Shown here piece by piece: positions 26,492-39,798 of a stretch of DNA of 64,000 nt. Source of the stretch: Alphaproteobacteria bacterium. Its GTDB lineage: Bacteria; Pseudomonadota; Alphaproteobacteria; Caulobacterales; Caulobacteraceae. The notes under the pieces are model-generated. The model made no database searches, was not told where the DNA came from, and saw only the letters and a list, made by a program, of their open reading frames with translations. The position numbers and the translations under genes are program-made. The DNA lies in NCBI GenBank assembly GCA_018821435.1, contig JAHJME010000010.1:1-64000 (forward strand), in the 5' to 3' direction. Within the stretch, counting starts at the first letter, position 1. Each line of letters opens with the position of its first letter.

Positions 26492-27805
26492 ATGACTGCG
26501 ACCGGGGCCGTGTCGTCGCCCGCCACCCTGCGCAAGGTGGTGGCCGCCAGCATGATCGGCACCACCATCGAGTGGTACGATTTCTTCCTGTACGGCACAG
26601 CCGCGGCGCTGGTGTTCAACAAGTTGTTCTTCCCGTCGTCCGAGCCGCTGGTCGGCACGATGCTGGCTTTCGCCACCTATGCGCTGGGGTTCGTGGCCCG
26701 GCCGCTGGGCGGGGTGGTCTTCGGCCACTTCGGCGATCGGGTCGGCCGCAAGAAGCTGCTGATGCTGAGCCTGGTGCTGATGGGCGGGGCCACGGTGCTG
26801 ATCGGCCTGCTGCCGACGCACGACCAGGTGGGGATCTGGGCGCCGGCCCTGCTGATCGCGCTTAGGCTCATCCAGGGCTTCGCCGTGGGCGGGGAGTGGG
26901 GCGGGGCGGTGCTGATCGTGGCCGAGCATGGCGACGCGCGGCGGCGGGGCCTCTGGACCAGCTTCCCGCAGGCCGGCGTGGCGGCGGGCAGCCTGTTGGC
27001 GTCGGGGCTGCTGGCGCTCATGGCGGCGTTGCAGAGCGAGGCGGACTTCCTGGCCTGGGGCTGGCGCGTGCCGTTCCTGCTGTCGGCGGTGCTGATCGGC
27101 GTGGGCTGGTGGATCCGCGCCACGGTGGAGGAGAGCCCTACCTTCCGCGAAGTGGCCAAGGAAGCGGCCGCCATCGAGAAGGCCCCCGCGCTCGAGGCGA
27201 TCCGCCGCCGGCCGAAGGAGCTGCTGATCGGCGGCGGGCTGAAGTTCGCCGAGAACATCAGCTACTACGTGATCACCGTCTTCTCGATCACCTACGTCAC
27301 CCAGAAAGTCGGGCTGTCGCGGCAGCTGGCGCTGGAGGCGATCCTCATCGCCTCGGCCTGCCATGTCTTCCTCATCCCGATGTTCGGCGCGCTGTCGGAC
27401 CGGATCGGGCGGCGGCCGGTCTATGCGTTCGGGGCGTTCGGGATGGTGATCTGGGCGTTCGTGTTCTTCCATCTGCTGGACACGGCGCAGCCGACGATGA
27501 TCGTCCTGGCCTGCGTGGGCGCGCTGTTCTTCCATGGGGCGATGTACGGGCCGCAGGCGGCGTTCCTGGCCGAGATGTTCCCGACCCGGATGCGCTACTC
27601 CGGGGTGTCGCTGTCGTATCAGGTGACCTCGATCTTCGCCGGCTCGCTGGCGCCGCTGATCGCCGCGGCCCTGCTGGCCAGCACGGGCTCGGGCACGCCC
27701 ATCGCGATCTATGTGGCCGCCGCCGCCCTGATCACCGGGATCGCGGCGCTCATCGCCCGCGAGACCAAGGGCAAGACCTTCGCGGAGATCGACGCCGAGG
27801 CCTGA
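26492..27805 (+). CDS. MFS metabolite:proton symporter (MHS family)
   Basis: A 437-residue, 12-helix transporter. The opening segment SMIGTTIEWYDFFLYGTAAA and the loop signature GHFGDRVGRKKLLMLSL, followed by RLIQGFAVGGEWGGAVLIVAE, mark the metabolite:H+ symporter branch that includes KgtP, ShiA and ProP. The substrate is probably a dicarboxylate, shikimate or a compatible solute; it cannot be chosen from the sequence. A hairpin lies between it and the convergent CsbD gene. Confidence 0.9.
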   Translation: MTATGAVSSPATLRKVVAASMIGTTIEWYDFFLYGTAAALVFNKLFFPSSEPLVGTMLAFATYALGFVARPLGGVVFGHFGDRVGRKKLLMLSLVLMGGATVLIGLLPTHDQVGIWAPALLIALRLIQGFAVGGEWGGAVLIVAEHGDARRRGLWTSFPQAGVAAGSLLASGLLALMAALQSEADFLAWGWRVPFLLSAVLIGVGWWIRATVEESPTFREVAKEAAAIEKAPALEAIRRRPKELLIGGGLKFAENISYYVITVFSITYVTQKVGLSRQLALEAILIASACHVFLIPMFGALSDRIGRRPVYAFGAFGMVIWAFVFFHLLDTAQPTMIVLACVGALFFHGAMYGPQAAFLAEMFPTRMRYSGVSLSYQVTSIFAGSLAPLIAAALLASTGSGTPIAIYVAAAALITGIAALIARETKGKTFAEIDAEA

Positions 27806-27820
27806 GCCCCGACATGGCAA

Positions 27821-27847
27821 GGGCCGCGGCGGTTTCCCGCGCGGCCC
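27821..27847. terminator. GC hairpin between convergent genes
   Basis: Arms GGGCCGCG (27821-27828) and CGCGGCCC (27840-27847) with an 11-base loop lie between the stops of the MHS transporter and CsbD genes. There is no T run, so bidirectional termination is an inference from position and stem strength. Confidence 0.45.
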
Positions 27848-27868
27848 CTGTCGTCGTGGTCTGACGGC

Positions 27869-28051
27869 TTACTTGCGCAGTGCGTCCCGGGCGGCGTCCT
27901 TCACGGCGCCGATGCCCTTCTGGACCTTGCCTTCCAGGCGTTCGGCGACGCCTTCGGCTTCGAGGCGTTCGTTGCCGGTGGCCTTGCCCGCCGCTTCCTT
28001 GATCGAACCGGCGATGTCCTTGGCCGCGCCCTTGGCTTCGTCCTTGTGCAT
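27869..28051 (-). CDS. CsbD family stress protein
   Basis: A 60-residue hydrophilic protein, MHKDEAKGAAKDIAGSIKEA onward, with the repeated KGxAK/GKATGN pattern of CsbD. The family is associated with general stress responses; biochemical function is unclear. I chose the ATG at 28051 over 28060 because AAGGA then has proper spacing and the N-terminus matches the usual family start. Confidence 0.85.
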   Translation of the reverse strand: MHKDEAKGAAKDIAGSIKEAAGKATGNERLEAEGVAERLEGKVQKGIGAVKDAARDALRK

Positions 28052-28121
28052 GGTCGTCATCCTTAAAATCACTGTGGGTCCACCCATCGGCAGTGACAGC
28101 GCGGCAGCCGGGAAATCGTTC

Positions 28122-28715
28122 CTAGGCGTCGAGGCGTGACGTGCGATCCAGCAGGGCGTCAAAGGCCGCGCTGGCGGATTTGCGGGCGTCGTCGTCGCCC
28201 ATCATGCGCCGCGAATCCGTATGGCCCAGGATGAAGCTCTTCATCTGGAAATAGGCGGCCTGGGCCTCGGCTTCGCTGAGCGCCGGGTCACGGAGCGCGC
28301 GGAACTCACGCAGCAACGTCTTGCGCCAGCCGAGCAGACGCCTGCGCAGCAGATCCCGCAGCGGACCCGGCTGGTCGTCCAGCTCGATGCTGAAGGCGTT
28401 GATCGGACAGCCGCTCTCGGCCCATTCCTCTTCGCACCAGTACAACCATCGCTCGAAGATCACCTCGAGCCGCGCGCGGCCGGGGGGCAGGATTTCGGCC
28501 GGCTTCCAGATCATCTCGCCGAACCGGTCCATCACCGACTCGACGACGGCGAGGTGGATGTCGTCCTTGGAATCGAAATGCTTGAAGAGGCCGCTCTTGG
28601 ACAGGCCAACGGCGTCCGCCAGGTCGGAGAGGCTCACGCCGGTCAGGCCGCGAAGCGCCGCCTGACGCGCCGCTTCCCCGACAATCCGGACCCTCGTCGC
28701 TTCGCCTTTGCGCAA
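28122..28715 (-). CDS. TetR-family transcriptional regulator
   Basis: About 197 residues with an N-terminal TetR HTH (SLSDLADAVGLSKSGLFKHF, about residues 28-50) and a helical C-terminal domain ending near FILGHTDSRRMMGDDDA. A TTG at 28715 has AGGGAGG seven bases upstream; a longer frame from TTG 28748 would run into the duplicated operator-like sequence. It is divergent from a small secreted-protein gene. Autoregulation through the direct repeats at 28743-28791 is likely. Confidence 0.85.
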   Translation of the reverse strand: MRKGEATRVRIVGEAARQAALRGLTGVSLSDLADAVGLSKSGLFKHFDSKDDIHLAVVESVMDRFGEMIWKPAEILPPGRARLEVIFERWLYWCEEEWAESGCPINAFSIELDDQPGPLRDLLRRRLLGWRKTLLREFRALRDPALSEAEAQAAYFQMKSFILGHTDSRRMMGDDDARKSASAAFDALLDRTSRLDA

Positions 28716-28742
28716 ACGCCAAGCCTCCCTGCTTGACAAAGT

Positions 28743-28791
28743 GACCAATCGTGCTCTTTTCTGAGCTTAGCGACCGGTCGTGCTCTTTTCT
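28743..28791. promoter_or_regulatory. two 20-bp direct repeats, likely operators
   Basis: GACCAATCGTGCTCTTTTCT (28743-28762) recurs as GACCGGTCGTGCTCTTTTCT (28772-28791), with two differences and a 29-bp period. The second contains the palindrome CGACCGGTCG (28771-28780). They lie between the divergent TetR gene and the secreted-protein gene. A TTGACA at 28733-28738 is a possible -35 element. Binding by the TetR protein is inferred. Confidence 0.5.
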
Positions 28792-28809
28792 ACCCAAAGG
28801 AACACGAAA

Positions 28810-29157
28810 ATGCAAAACTTCAGGTGTGTGAGCGCAATCGCCGCAGTGGCGGTGTTCGCGTCGGGGACGGCGTTTGCGCAAGTCGCGGCGTATCGGGGCG
28901 AAGCGCGCCTCGTGGCCGCCAATTCCGCCCCCCGTGAGGAAACCATCGCCGGCGTGGCGTGGCGCTGCGACGGCGACCAGTGCCAGGGGTCCGCCGACCG
29001 CAAGGCCAACCTCGATGGGCTGGTCCGCGAGTGCAAGAAGGTGGTCGCCGTCGTGGGCCCCGTCGCCAGCTACAAGTCCGGCGGCCGCGAGCTGTCCGAC
29101 GGCCAGGTGCGCGCCTGCAACAAGGCCGCGATCCAGGTCCAGGCCGCCCGCAACTAA
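28810..29157 (+). CDS. small secreted hypothetical protein
   Basis: A 115-residue exported protein: signal peptide (MQNFRCVSAIAAVAVFASGTAFAQ), then a compact domain with a cysteine pair in WRCDGDQCQGSADRKANLDG and two more in ECKK and ACNK. The conserved-looking pattern (YRGEARL, GVAWRCDGDQC, VASYKSGGREL) resembles short Caulobacterales secreted proteins of unknown function. AAAGGA precedes the ATG. Control by the divergent TetR protein is probable. Confidence 0.7.
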   Translation: MQNFRCVSAIAAVAVFASGTAFAQVAAYRGEARLVAANSAPREETIAGVAWRCDGDQCQGSADRKANLDGLVRECKKVVAVVGPVASYKSGGRELSDGQVRACNKAAIQVQAARN

Positions 29158-29220
29158 CGTCCGCTTCAGTTCCTCCCCTCGGCAGGCCACTTCGGTTCGT
29201 TCGGCCGGCCAAGGGATACT

Positions 29221-29313
29221 CGCGGGAGGGGCGCTCGACGCCCGGCCGACGCTCGGGCCACAAGCCCGGGCTATCCCAGTCGGCCGTCGCCGGCCGCCCC
29301 TCCCGCGGCTTTT
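29221..29313 (+). terminator. long nested hairpin followed by T-rich tract
   Basis: Outer arms CGCGGGAGGGGCG (29221-29233) and CGCCCCTCCCGCG (29295-29307) are perfect. Inside are GGCCGAC (29244-29250) with GTCGGCC (29279-29285), and CGGGC (29254-29258) with GCCCG (29264-29268). GCTTTTCTTT follows directly. It can end transcription of the secreted-protein gene, but the nested ~87-nt structure is more elaborate than most terminators. Confidence 0.55.
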
Positions 29314-29425
29314 CTTTACGGTTCGGCCCGCGCCGCGACGCCCGCGCCCGTTGCGCCGGACCCCCGCCACCGCTATCTGCTCGCGCGACTTCCCACATTC
29401 CTGACCAAGCGAGCGCGGACGCCCC

Positions 29426-31096
<1,671 letters not shown>

Positions 31097-31103
31097 GATC
31101 GCC

Positions 31104-32363
31104 TCAGGGCCGGACCTCCTGGTCCGGTCCCGTCGGCATCCGGCGCAGGCGCTTCAGGGGCCCCGGCAGGCTGAACAGCGGGGCGATGGCCAGGCCGGCG
31201 ACGCCGATCCAGATCGCGCCGCGCACGCCGATGGCCTCGCCCAGCAGGCCGCCCAGGATCGCGCCCAGCACGGCCAGGCCGCCGCTCACCGCCTTGAAGG
31301 TGGCGTTCACCCGGCCCAGCACGGCGAGCGGCGTCACGGTCTGGATCAGGCTGGTCCCCAGGATCAGGGTGGCCACGCCGAACGCGTCGCCCAGGATCTG
31401 CGAGACCACCAGGAACGGCATGCCGTGCGCCGGATTGCCCGGCGACAGCGGGATGATCGCGATGGCCAGAGCCACCAGCGCCTGGGCGCCCAGGAACGAG
31501 GGGCCGACGCCGAGACGCCGCGACAGCCAGCCGGCCACCACCGCGCCGATCAGCGCGCCGACGCCGCCGGCGGCGATGGTCAGGCCCAGCAGGCCGGGGT
31601 TCAGACCCACGGTTCTGACGCAGAAGATGATGTAGAGTGCGCCGAACATCCCGCCGGCCAGGGCCTGCATCCACGAGCTCAGGAACACCGGCCGCACCAG
31701 CGGATGGCCGAGCGCCGTGCGGAATCCCAGCCGCACGTCGTCGGTCCAGCGGGCGTGGGGCTCGGGTTCCGGCGTCGGCTCTACCGTGCGGATGCCGGCC
31801 AGGAACACCGCTGAGATCAGGTAGGTCACGGCGTTGGCGGCGATGGCGATCGGGGCGGCCAGCACCTGGAACAGCACGCCCGCCAGCGCCGGCCCGCCGA
31901 TCTCGGCGACGGACTCGGTGGCCGCGAAACTGGAATTGGCCTCGGTGATCTGGTCGCGCGCCACCAGGCTCGGCAGGTAGGCGTGGTCGGCGATCTCGAA
32001 CAGCACGCTGGCGGCCCCGACCACGGCGGCGGCCACATAGAGCTGCGGCAGGGCCAGGACGTGCAGCAAGGCCGCGATCGGGATGGTCGCCAGCACCACG
32101 GCCCGTACCAGGTCGGCCCCCATCATCAGCCCGCGCCGCTTGCTGCGGTCGACAAGGCCGCCTGCGGCCAGGCCGACGATCAGCGCCGGGCCATGGGAGA
32201 GCGCCGCTAGCAGGCCGAGCTGCGCGGGCGAGGCGCCCAGGGTCAGGACGGCGGCGATCGGCAGCCCCTCGCGAGTGATGCGGGCGCCGAAGGCCGAGAC
32301 GCTCTGGGCGAGCCAGAGACGAACGAAATCGCGGTCGCGCCAGAGCGCGTTTGCGGAGGACAT
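31104..32363 (-). CDS. MFS transporter (MFS_3/EntS-like)
   Basis: About 419 residues and 12 hydrophobic helices. The opening WRDRDFVRLWLAQSVSAFGA and the loop GGLVDRSKRRGLMMGADLVR are typical of the MFS_3 exporters related to EntS and macrolide efflux proteins. Export of a drug or small metabolite is likely, substrate unknown. Starts at 32363 (chosen, MSSANAL) or 32393 are possible; neither has a good ribosome-binding site. Confidence 0.85.
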   Translation of the reverse strand: MSSANALWRDRDFVRLWLAQSVSAFGARITREGLPIAAVLTLGASPAQLGLLAALSHGPALIVGLAAGGLVDRSKRRGLMMGADLVRAVVLATIPIAALLHVLALPQLYVAAAVVGAASVLFEIADHAYLPSLVARDQITEANSSFAATESVAEIGGPALAGVLFQVLAAPIAIAANAVTYLISAVFLAGIRTVEPTPEPEPHARWTDDVRLGFRTALGHPLVRPVFLSSWMQALAGGMFGALYIIFCVRTVGLNPGLLGLTIAAGGVGALIGAVVAGWLSRRLGVGPSFLGAQALVALAIAIIPLSPGNPAHGMPFLVVSQILGDAFGVATLILGTSLIQTVTPLAVLGRVNATFKAVSGGLAVLGAILGGLLGEAIGVRGAIWIGVAGLAIAPLFSLPGPLKRLRRMPTGPDQEVRP

Positions 32364-32589
32364 GGAATGAACCGAAGGACTGGCGGCGGCCATGCGGCCG
32401 AAAGCCCGCGCGAACGCACGGGTGCTGGGGTGAGCCGATTTAAGGGCCGCCGCGCGGGCTCACCAAGCCGCCTTACACACGGAACGCCGGTCTCAAGTCA
32501 AGCCGTGAGGGTGGGCGGCGCGCGACGGCCGGTATGCGGCGCGAGGGGCGCTCGCTATAGGACCACGGGTATCGCCAAGGGGCCGCCGC

Positions 32590-33516
32590 ATGTCCGAACC
32601 GCTGATCCTGATCTCGCATCCGATGATCGCCCCGCTCCAGCCGCGGCTGGAGAAGGCGGGCTACAATATCGGCCGCGCCTGGGAGCTGGACGGCGTGGAT
32701 CGGTCGCAGGTGCGCGCGCTGCTGCACGCCGGTGAGTTCGTGCTGACGGCCGAGTTCCTGTCCTCGCTGCCCAACCTGGGCCTGATCGCGGTGATCTCGG
32801 CGGGCTACGACGGGGTCGACGTGCCCTGGTGCCGCGCGCACGGCATCGAGGTCACCCATGCGGCGGGCGTCAACGCCGACGATGTGGCCGACCACGCCAT
32901 GGGTCTGCTGTTGGCCGGCTGGCGTGACATGGGCGAGGCGGACCGGCTGGTCCGCGAGGGCCGTTGGAACCTGCACGACCGGCTGGCGCCCCAGCCCACG
33001 CTGACCGGCCGCAGGGTCGGGATCGTGGGGCTCGGGCACATCGGCGCGGCGGTGGCGCGACGGTGCGAACCCTTCAAGCTGGCGGTCAGCTGGTGGGGGC
33101 CGAACCCCAAGGCGGCGCCGTGGCCGCGGGCCGAGAGCCTGCTGGCCCTGGCGCGGGACAGCGACATCCTGGTGGTCGCGGCGCGCGGCGGCGCCGACAC
33201 CCGGGGCCTGATCTCGGCCGACGTCATCGACGCGCTTGGGCCCGAGGGCATGCTGGTGAATGTCGCGCGGGGCTTCGTGGTGGACGAGACGGCGATGATC
33301 GCGGCGTTGAAGGCTGGTCGCCTGCGTCGCGCCGCCCTGGACGTCTTCGAGGCCGAGCCCACGCCGGCCGAACGCTGGGCCGATGTGCCGGGGATCCTGC
33401 TGACCCCGCACCGCGCCGGCGGCACCACCGAGGGCATTCCCAACATGCTGGCCCAGGCGGTCGAGAACACGCGCCTGTTCCTGGCCGGCGAGCCGCTGAT
33501 GTCGCCGGTTCCCTAG
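32590..33516 (+). CDS. D-2-hydroxyacid dehydrogenase
   Basis: A 308-residue NAD(P)-dependent oxidoreductase of the D-isomer-specific 2-hydroxyacid family, interconverting 2-ketoacids and D-2-hydroxyacids such as glyoxylate/glycolate. The nucleotide-binding motif is GIVGLGHIGAAVARR. The catalytic Arg is in LVNVARGFVVDE, Glu in VFEAEPTP, and His in ILLTPHRAGGT. AAGGGG before the ATG is a good ribosome-binding site. Length is typical. It precedes the methionine operon but is separated from it by a regulatory palindrome. Confidence 0.92.
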   Translation: MSEPLILISHPMIAPLQPRLEKAGYNIGRAWELDGVDRSQVRALLHAGEFVLTAEFLSSLPNLGLIAVISAGYDGVDVPWCRAHGIEVTHAAGVNADDVADHAMGLLLAGWRDMGEADRLVREGRWNLHDRLAPQPTLTGRRVGIVGLGHIGAAVARRCEPFKLAVSWWGPNPKAAPWPRAESLLALARDSDILVVAARGGADTRGLISADVIDALGPEGMLVNVARGFVVDETAMIAALKAGRLRRAALDVFEAEPTPAERWADVPGILLTPHRAGGTTEGIPNMLAQAVENTRLFLAGEPLMSPVP

Positions 33517-33562
33517 ACGTCGGCGACGACGAATTCGCCTCTCGGACACTTGATTTTAACAC

Positions 33563-33582
33563 ACATAAAGATATCTTTATGT
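33563..33582. promoter_or_regulatory. perfect 20-bp palindrome ahead of the methionine operon
   Basis: ACATAAAGATATCTTTATGT is a perfect palindrome, very AT-rich for this genome, ending 3 bp before the ATG of the ArsR-methyltransferase gene. ArsR-type proteins bind such sites, and SahR/SamR-type ArsR regulators of methionine-cycle genes are known in Proteobacteria. Autoregulation and control of metF-metH is therefore likely. Confidence 0.75.
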
Positions 33583-33585
33583 CCG

Positions 33586-34557
33586 ATGAAGCTCTCAGCG
33601 AAACAGACTGTCGATGTGCTGCGTGCGGCGGGTGAGCCAACGCGGCTGCGCATCCTCGCGCTCCTGGATCGGGAGGAGCTGGCGGTGCTGGAGCTGTGCC
33701 GTGTGCTGGACCAGAGCCAGCCCCGGGTTTCGCGGCACCTGAAGCTGCTGGCCGAGGCGGGCCTGGTCGAGCGATTCCCCGACGGCGCCTGGGTGTTCTA
33801 CCGGCTGACCGGCGCCGGGCGGCAGCACGAGGTGATCGGCGAGGTGCTCTCGCGGATCAATCCCGAGGACCCGATCCTGGCCCGCGACCGCCGCAAACTG
33901 GACGACGTCCAGGTCGAGCGCTCGGACGCCGCCCAGGCCTATTTCGCCGAGAACGCCGAGCGCTGGGACCAGATCCGCTCGCTGTACGTCGCCGACGCCA
34001 ATGTCGAGGCCGAGGTGCTGGCGGCGGTGGGCGGGCAGCGGGTCCGCCGGCTGGTCGACCTGGGCTCGGGCACGGGCCGGATGTTGACCCTGCTGGGTCC
34101 GCAGGCCGATCATGCCCTGGGCCTGGATCTGTCGCAGCAGATGCTGAACATCGCCCGCCGCAACACGACGGAAGCCGGCCTGACCCACGTCGAGTTGCGC
34201 CACGGGGATATCTTCGACACCCGCCTGCCGGAGGCCGGCGCGGACCTGGTGGTCGTCCATCAGGTGCTGCACTACCTGGGCGATCCGGCCGCGGCGGTGA
34301 AGGAGGCGGCGCGCATCGTCGCCCCCGGCGGCAAGCTGATCATCGTCGACTTCGCCCCGCACAAGCATGAGTTCCTGCGCGAGCAGCACCAGCATCGCCG
34401 GCTGGGCTTCTCGGACGAGGAGATGGCCCGCTGGCTGGCCGAGGCGGACCTGCCGCAGGTAGGCCTGCAGGCGCTGCCGCCGACCCGGGCCGATGGCCTG
34501 ACTGTGAAGATATGGGCCGCCGAGCGCGCGCCCACCGCCTTGAGGAGCGCCGCATGA
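33586..34557 (+). CDS. ArsR-type regulator fused to SAM-dependent methyltransferase
   Basis: About 323 residues. The N-terminal winged helix (LRAAGEPTRLRILALLDREE, recognition helix in QSQPRVSRHLKLLAEAGLVE) is ArsR-type without obvious metal cysteines. Residues about 120-320 form a class I methyltransferase-like domain with the SAM motif LVDLGSGTGRMLTLL. Such fusions upstream of metF/metH are thought to sense S-adenosylmethionine or S-adenosylhomocysteine and repress methionine-cycle genes; here metF overlaps by ATGA. The ATG at 33586 lies just after a palindrome; a TTG at 33550 would put that operator inside the gene. Confidence 0.85.
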   Translation: MKLSAKQTVDVLRAAGEPTRLRILALLDREELAVLELCRVLDQSQPRVSRHLKLLAEAGLVERFPDGAWVFYRLTGAGRQHEVIGEVLSRINPEDPILARDRRKLDDVQVERSDAAQAYFAENAERWDQIRSLYVADANVEAEVLAAVGGQRVRRLVDLGSGTGRMLTLLGPQADHALGLDLSQQMLNIARRNTTEAGLTHVELRHGDIFDTRLPEAGADLVVVHQVLHYLGDPAAAVKEAARIVAPGGKLIIVDFAPHKHEFLREQHQHRRLGFSDEEMARWLAEADLPQVGLQALPPTRADGLTVKIWAAERAPTALRSAA

Positions 34558-35492
34558 GTCCGGCCCAAAGCAGCGCCCTTGGGCCCGTGGCTCGCGCCGG
34601 CGCCGGCGGCCAGCCGCGGCCGCGCGTGTCGTTCGAGTTCTCGCCGCCCAAGGGCCCGAAGAGCGAGGAGAGCCTGTGGGAGGCGATCCGCCGCCTGGAG
34701 CCGTTGAACCCCGAGTTCGTGTCGGTGACCTATGGCGCCGGCGGGTCCACGCGGGAGCGCACCCACCGCACGGTGGTACGGATCCTCAAGGAAACGACGC
34801 TGAAGCCCGCCGCGCACCTGACTTGCGTCGAGGCCTCCCGCGCCGACGTGGACGAGGTGATCCAGGACTATTGGGACGCCGGCATCCGCCACATCGTGGC
34901 CCTGCGCGGCGATCCGCCCGGCTCGCTGGGCGGCGCCTATACCCCGCGGTCGGACGGCTACCAGAACGCCACCGAGCTGACCGCCGGTATCAAGGCCATC
35001 GCGCCCTTCGACGTGAGCGTCGGCGTCTATCCGCAGATCCACCCCGAGAGCCCGTCGATCGACCACGACATCGAGGTGCTGAAGGCCAAGGTGGACGCGG
35101 GCGCGACGCGGGCGATCTCGAACTTCTTCTTCGACATCGACGGCTATCTGCGGTTCGTCGACCGCATCCGCAAGGCGGGTGTCGAGGTGCCGATCCTGCC
35201 CGGCATCATGCCGGTGTCGAGCTTCTCGGGGCTGGCCAACATGTCGGGTCGCATCGGGGTGGAAATCCCCGGCTGGCTGGCCACCCACTTCGACGGCCTG
35301 GACGAGGACCCGGAGACCCGCAAGCTGGTGGCCGCCTCGGTGGCCGCCGAGATGTGCGCGCGGCTGGCCGAGGAAGGCTTCTCGGACTTCCACTTCTACA
35401 CGCTCAACCGCGCCGACCTCGTGTACGCGATCTGCCGCGTGCTGGGCGTGCGCGAGACCCCTCCCGCTCAACCGAAGGAAGCCGCGGCATGA
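34554..35492 (+). CDS. metF: methylenetetrahydrofolate reductase
   Basis: A 312-residue FAD-dependent enzyme reducing 5,10-methylene-THF to 5-methyl-THF, the methyl donor for MetH. Family motifs include VSFEFSPPKGPKSEESLWEA with the catalytic Glu, SVTYGAGGSTRERTH, HIVALRGDPPG and FFFDIDGYLRFVDR. It overlaps the regulator upstream and the metH N-terminal gene downstream by ATGA at both ends, so the operon is translationally coupled. Confidence 0.95.
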   Translation: MSPAQSSALGPVARAGAGGQPRPRVSFEFSPPKGPKSEESLWEAIRRLEPLNPEFVSVTYGAGGSTRERTHRTVVRILKETTLKPAAHLTCVEASRADVDEVIQDYWDAGIRHIVALRGDPPGSLGGAYTPRSDGYQNATELTAGIKAIAPFDVSVGVYPQIHPESPSIDHDIEVLKAKVDAGATRAISNFFFDIDGYLRFVDRIRKAGVEVPILPGIMPVSSFSGLANMSGRIGVEIPGWLATHFDGLDEDPETRKLVAASVAAEMCARLAEEGFSDFHFYTLNRADLVYAICRVLGVRETPPAQPKEAAA

Positions 35493-36562
35493 CCCGCCCC
35501 CTCTCCAGACAGGAACGCATCGCGGCGCTGAAGGCCGCGTCCAAGGAACGCGTGCTGATCCTGGACGGCTCGTGGGGCGTGATGTTCCAGAAGCGCGGCC
35601 TGTCGGAGGCCGACTATCGCGGCGACCGGTTCCTGGACCATCCGGGCCAGATGAAGGGCAACAACGACATCCTGTGCCTGACCCGGCCGGATATCGTCGG
35701 CGAGCTGCACGACGCCTATTTCGCCGCCGGCGCCGACATCAGCGAGACCAACACCTTCTCGTCCACCTCGATCGGCCAGGGCGAGTACGCCCAGGAAGCC
35801 GCCGTGCGCGACATCAACCTGGCCGGCGCCCGGATCGCCCGCGAGGTCGCCGACCGCTGGACGGAGAAGGAGCCGCACAAGCCGCGGTTCGTCGCCGGCT
35901 CCATCGGCCCGCTGCCGGTGATGCTGTCGATGAGCTCGGACGTGAACGACCCCGGCGCCCGCAAGGTCACCTTCGACCAGGTCTACGAAGCCTATCGCGA
36001 GCAGGTGCAGGCGCTGCACGACGGGGGCGTCGATCTGTTCCTGGTCGAGACGATCACCGACACCCTGAACTGCAAGGCCGCGATCAAAGCGATCATGGAC
36101 CTCGAGGACGAGGGCTACGAGCCCCTGCCGATCTGGATCTCGGGCACCATCACCGACCGCTCGGGCCGCACGCTCAGCGGCCAGACGGTGGAAGCGTTCT
36201 GGAACTCGGTGCGCCACGCCAAGCCGTTCGCCATCGGCCTGAACTGCGCCCTGGGCGCCGACCTGATGCGGCCGCACATCGCCGAGCTGGCGCGGGTCGC
36301 CGACACCCTGGTCTCGGCCTATCCCAACGCCGGCCTGCCCAACGCCATGGGCGAGTACGACGAGGAGCCGCACCAGACCGGCCACATGCTGCACGAGTGG
36401 GCCGAGCATGGGCTGGTCAACATCCTGGGCGGCTGCTGTGGCACGACGCCGGACCACATCCGCCATGTGGCCGACGCGGTGCGCGGCCTCAAACCCCGCC
36501 AGCCCGCCGACCGCCCGAAGGCCATGCGCCTGGCCGGCCTGGAGCCGTTCGAGATCGCCTGA
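35489..36562 (+). CDS. metH: methionine synthase, homocysteine-binding half
   Basis: A 357-residue protein corresponding to the N-terminal barrel of cobalamin-dependent methionine synthase, which binds homocysteine through zinc. The zinc ligands are present: the Cys in [12 protein letters not shown] and the Cys pair in [35 protein letters not shown] is the usual opening. The remaining domains are encoded separately at 37027-39687, with a 465-bp gene in between. Split metH is known in Caulobacterales and some other alphaproteobacteria. It overlaps metF by ATGA. Confidence 0.94.
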   Translation: MTRPLSRQERIAALKAASKERVLILDGSWGVMFQKRGLSEADYRGDRFLDHPGQMKGNNDILCLTRPDIVGELHDAYFAAGADISETNTFSSTSIGQGEYAQEAAVRDINLAGARIAREVADRWTEKEPHKPRFVAGSIGPLPVMLSMSSDVNDPGARKVTFDQVYEAYREQVQALHDGGVDLFLVETITDTLNCKAAIKAIMDLEDEGYEPLPIWISGTITDRSGRTLSGQTVEAFWNSVRHAKPFAIGLNCALGADLMRPHIAELARVADTLVSAYPNAGLPNAMGEYDEEPHQTGHMLHEWAEHGLVNILGGCCGTTPDHIRHVADAVRGLKPRQPADRPKAMRLAGLEPFEIA

Positions 36563-37026
36563 TGATAGCTCCGGATTGGTACGACGCGTGGTGCGAGGAG
36601 GCGTTCGCCGTCTTCACCGCGAAGCAGCAGCAGATCGCCGAGACGTATCGCCTCGATAGCTGGGTCCGCTACGACTACGACGCCGCCGCCGGCGTCATCA
36701 CCTTCACCGACGGCATGAAGCCGCGGGTGACGGCTGAGATCCAGGTGCTGGGCACGACCGGCGAGAGCGAGTTCCTGTGGAGCTGGGCCAACGCCGAACT
36801 GCCGGCGACGGCCGTCGAGGGCGCGGCTCGGGTCAAGGCCTTCGGCGCCGAGAGCGGCATCGAGGAACTGACCACCGAGCGCCTCAAAGGCGACGACCTG
36901 ACCGGCCTGGGCTGGATGCTGGCGGCCATCGCCACCCGCGTCCTGGACGCCGAGGGCGCCTATCGCGCGCCGACCGCCACGGGGGCCGTGTTCCTCGTCC
37001 TGCGATCTTTGAAATTCGTGAGCTGA
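36562..37026 (+). CDS. small hypothetical protein between the metH halves (DUF6882-like)
   Basis: A 154-residue cytoplasmic protein whose ATG shares one base with the preceding stop and whose own stop abuts the ATG of the second metH gene, so it is firmly part of the operon. It shows a strand-rich region with [13 protein letters not shown], similar to the LWxWAN pattern of DUF6882-type proteins. That assignment is tentative. No cofactor motif is visible. Co-translation suggests a link to methionine synthase, but no function is known to me. Confidence 0.75.
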   Translation: MIAPDWYDAWCEEAFAVFTAKQQQIAETYRLDSWVRYDYDAAAGVITFTDGMKPRVTAEIQVLGTTGESEFLWSWANAELPATAVEGAARVKAFGAESGIEELTTERLKGDDLTGLGWMLAAIATRVLDAEGAYRAPTATGAVFLVLRSLKFVS

Positions 37027-39687
<2,661 letters not shown>

Positions 39688-39798
39688 GGGGGTGCTGACG
39701 GGCGACCTTCGCCCTTTGCGGGAAAAGGTGGCGGGCGCGGCCTGACGGTCGCGGTACGGCTTCCGGCTCACCGCGCGCCGCAGGCGCAGTCCAATTCA

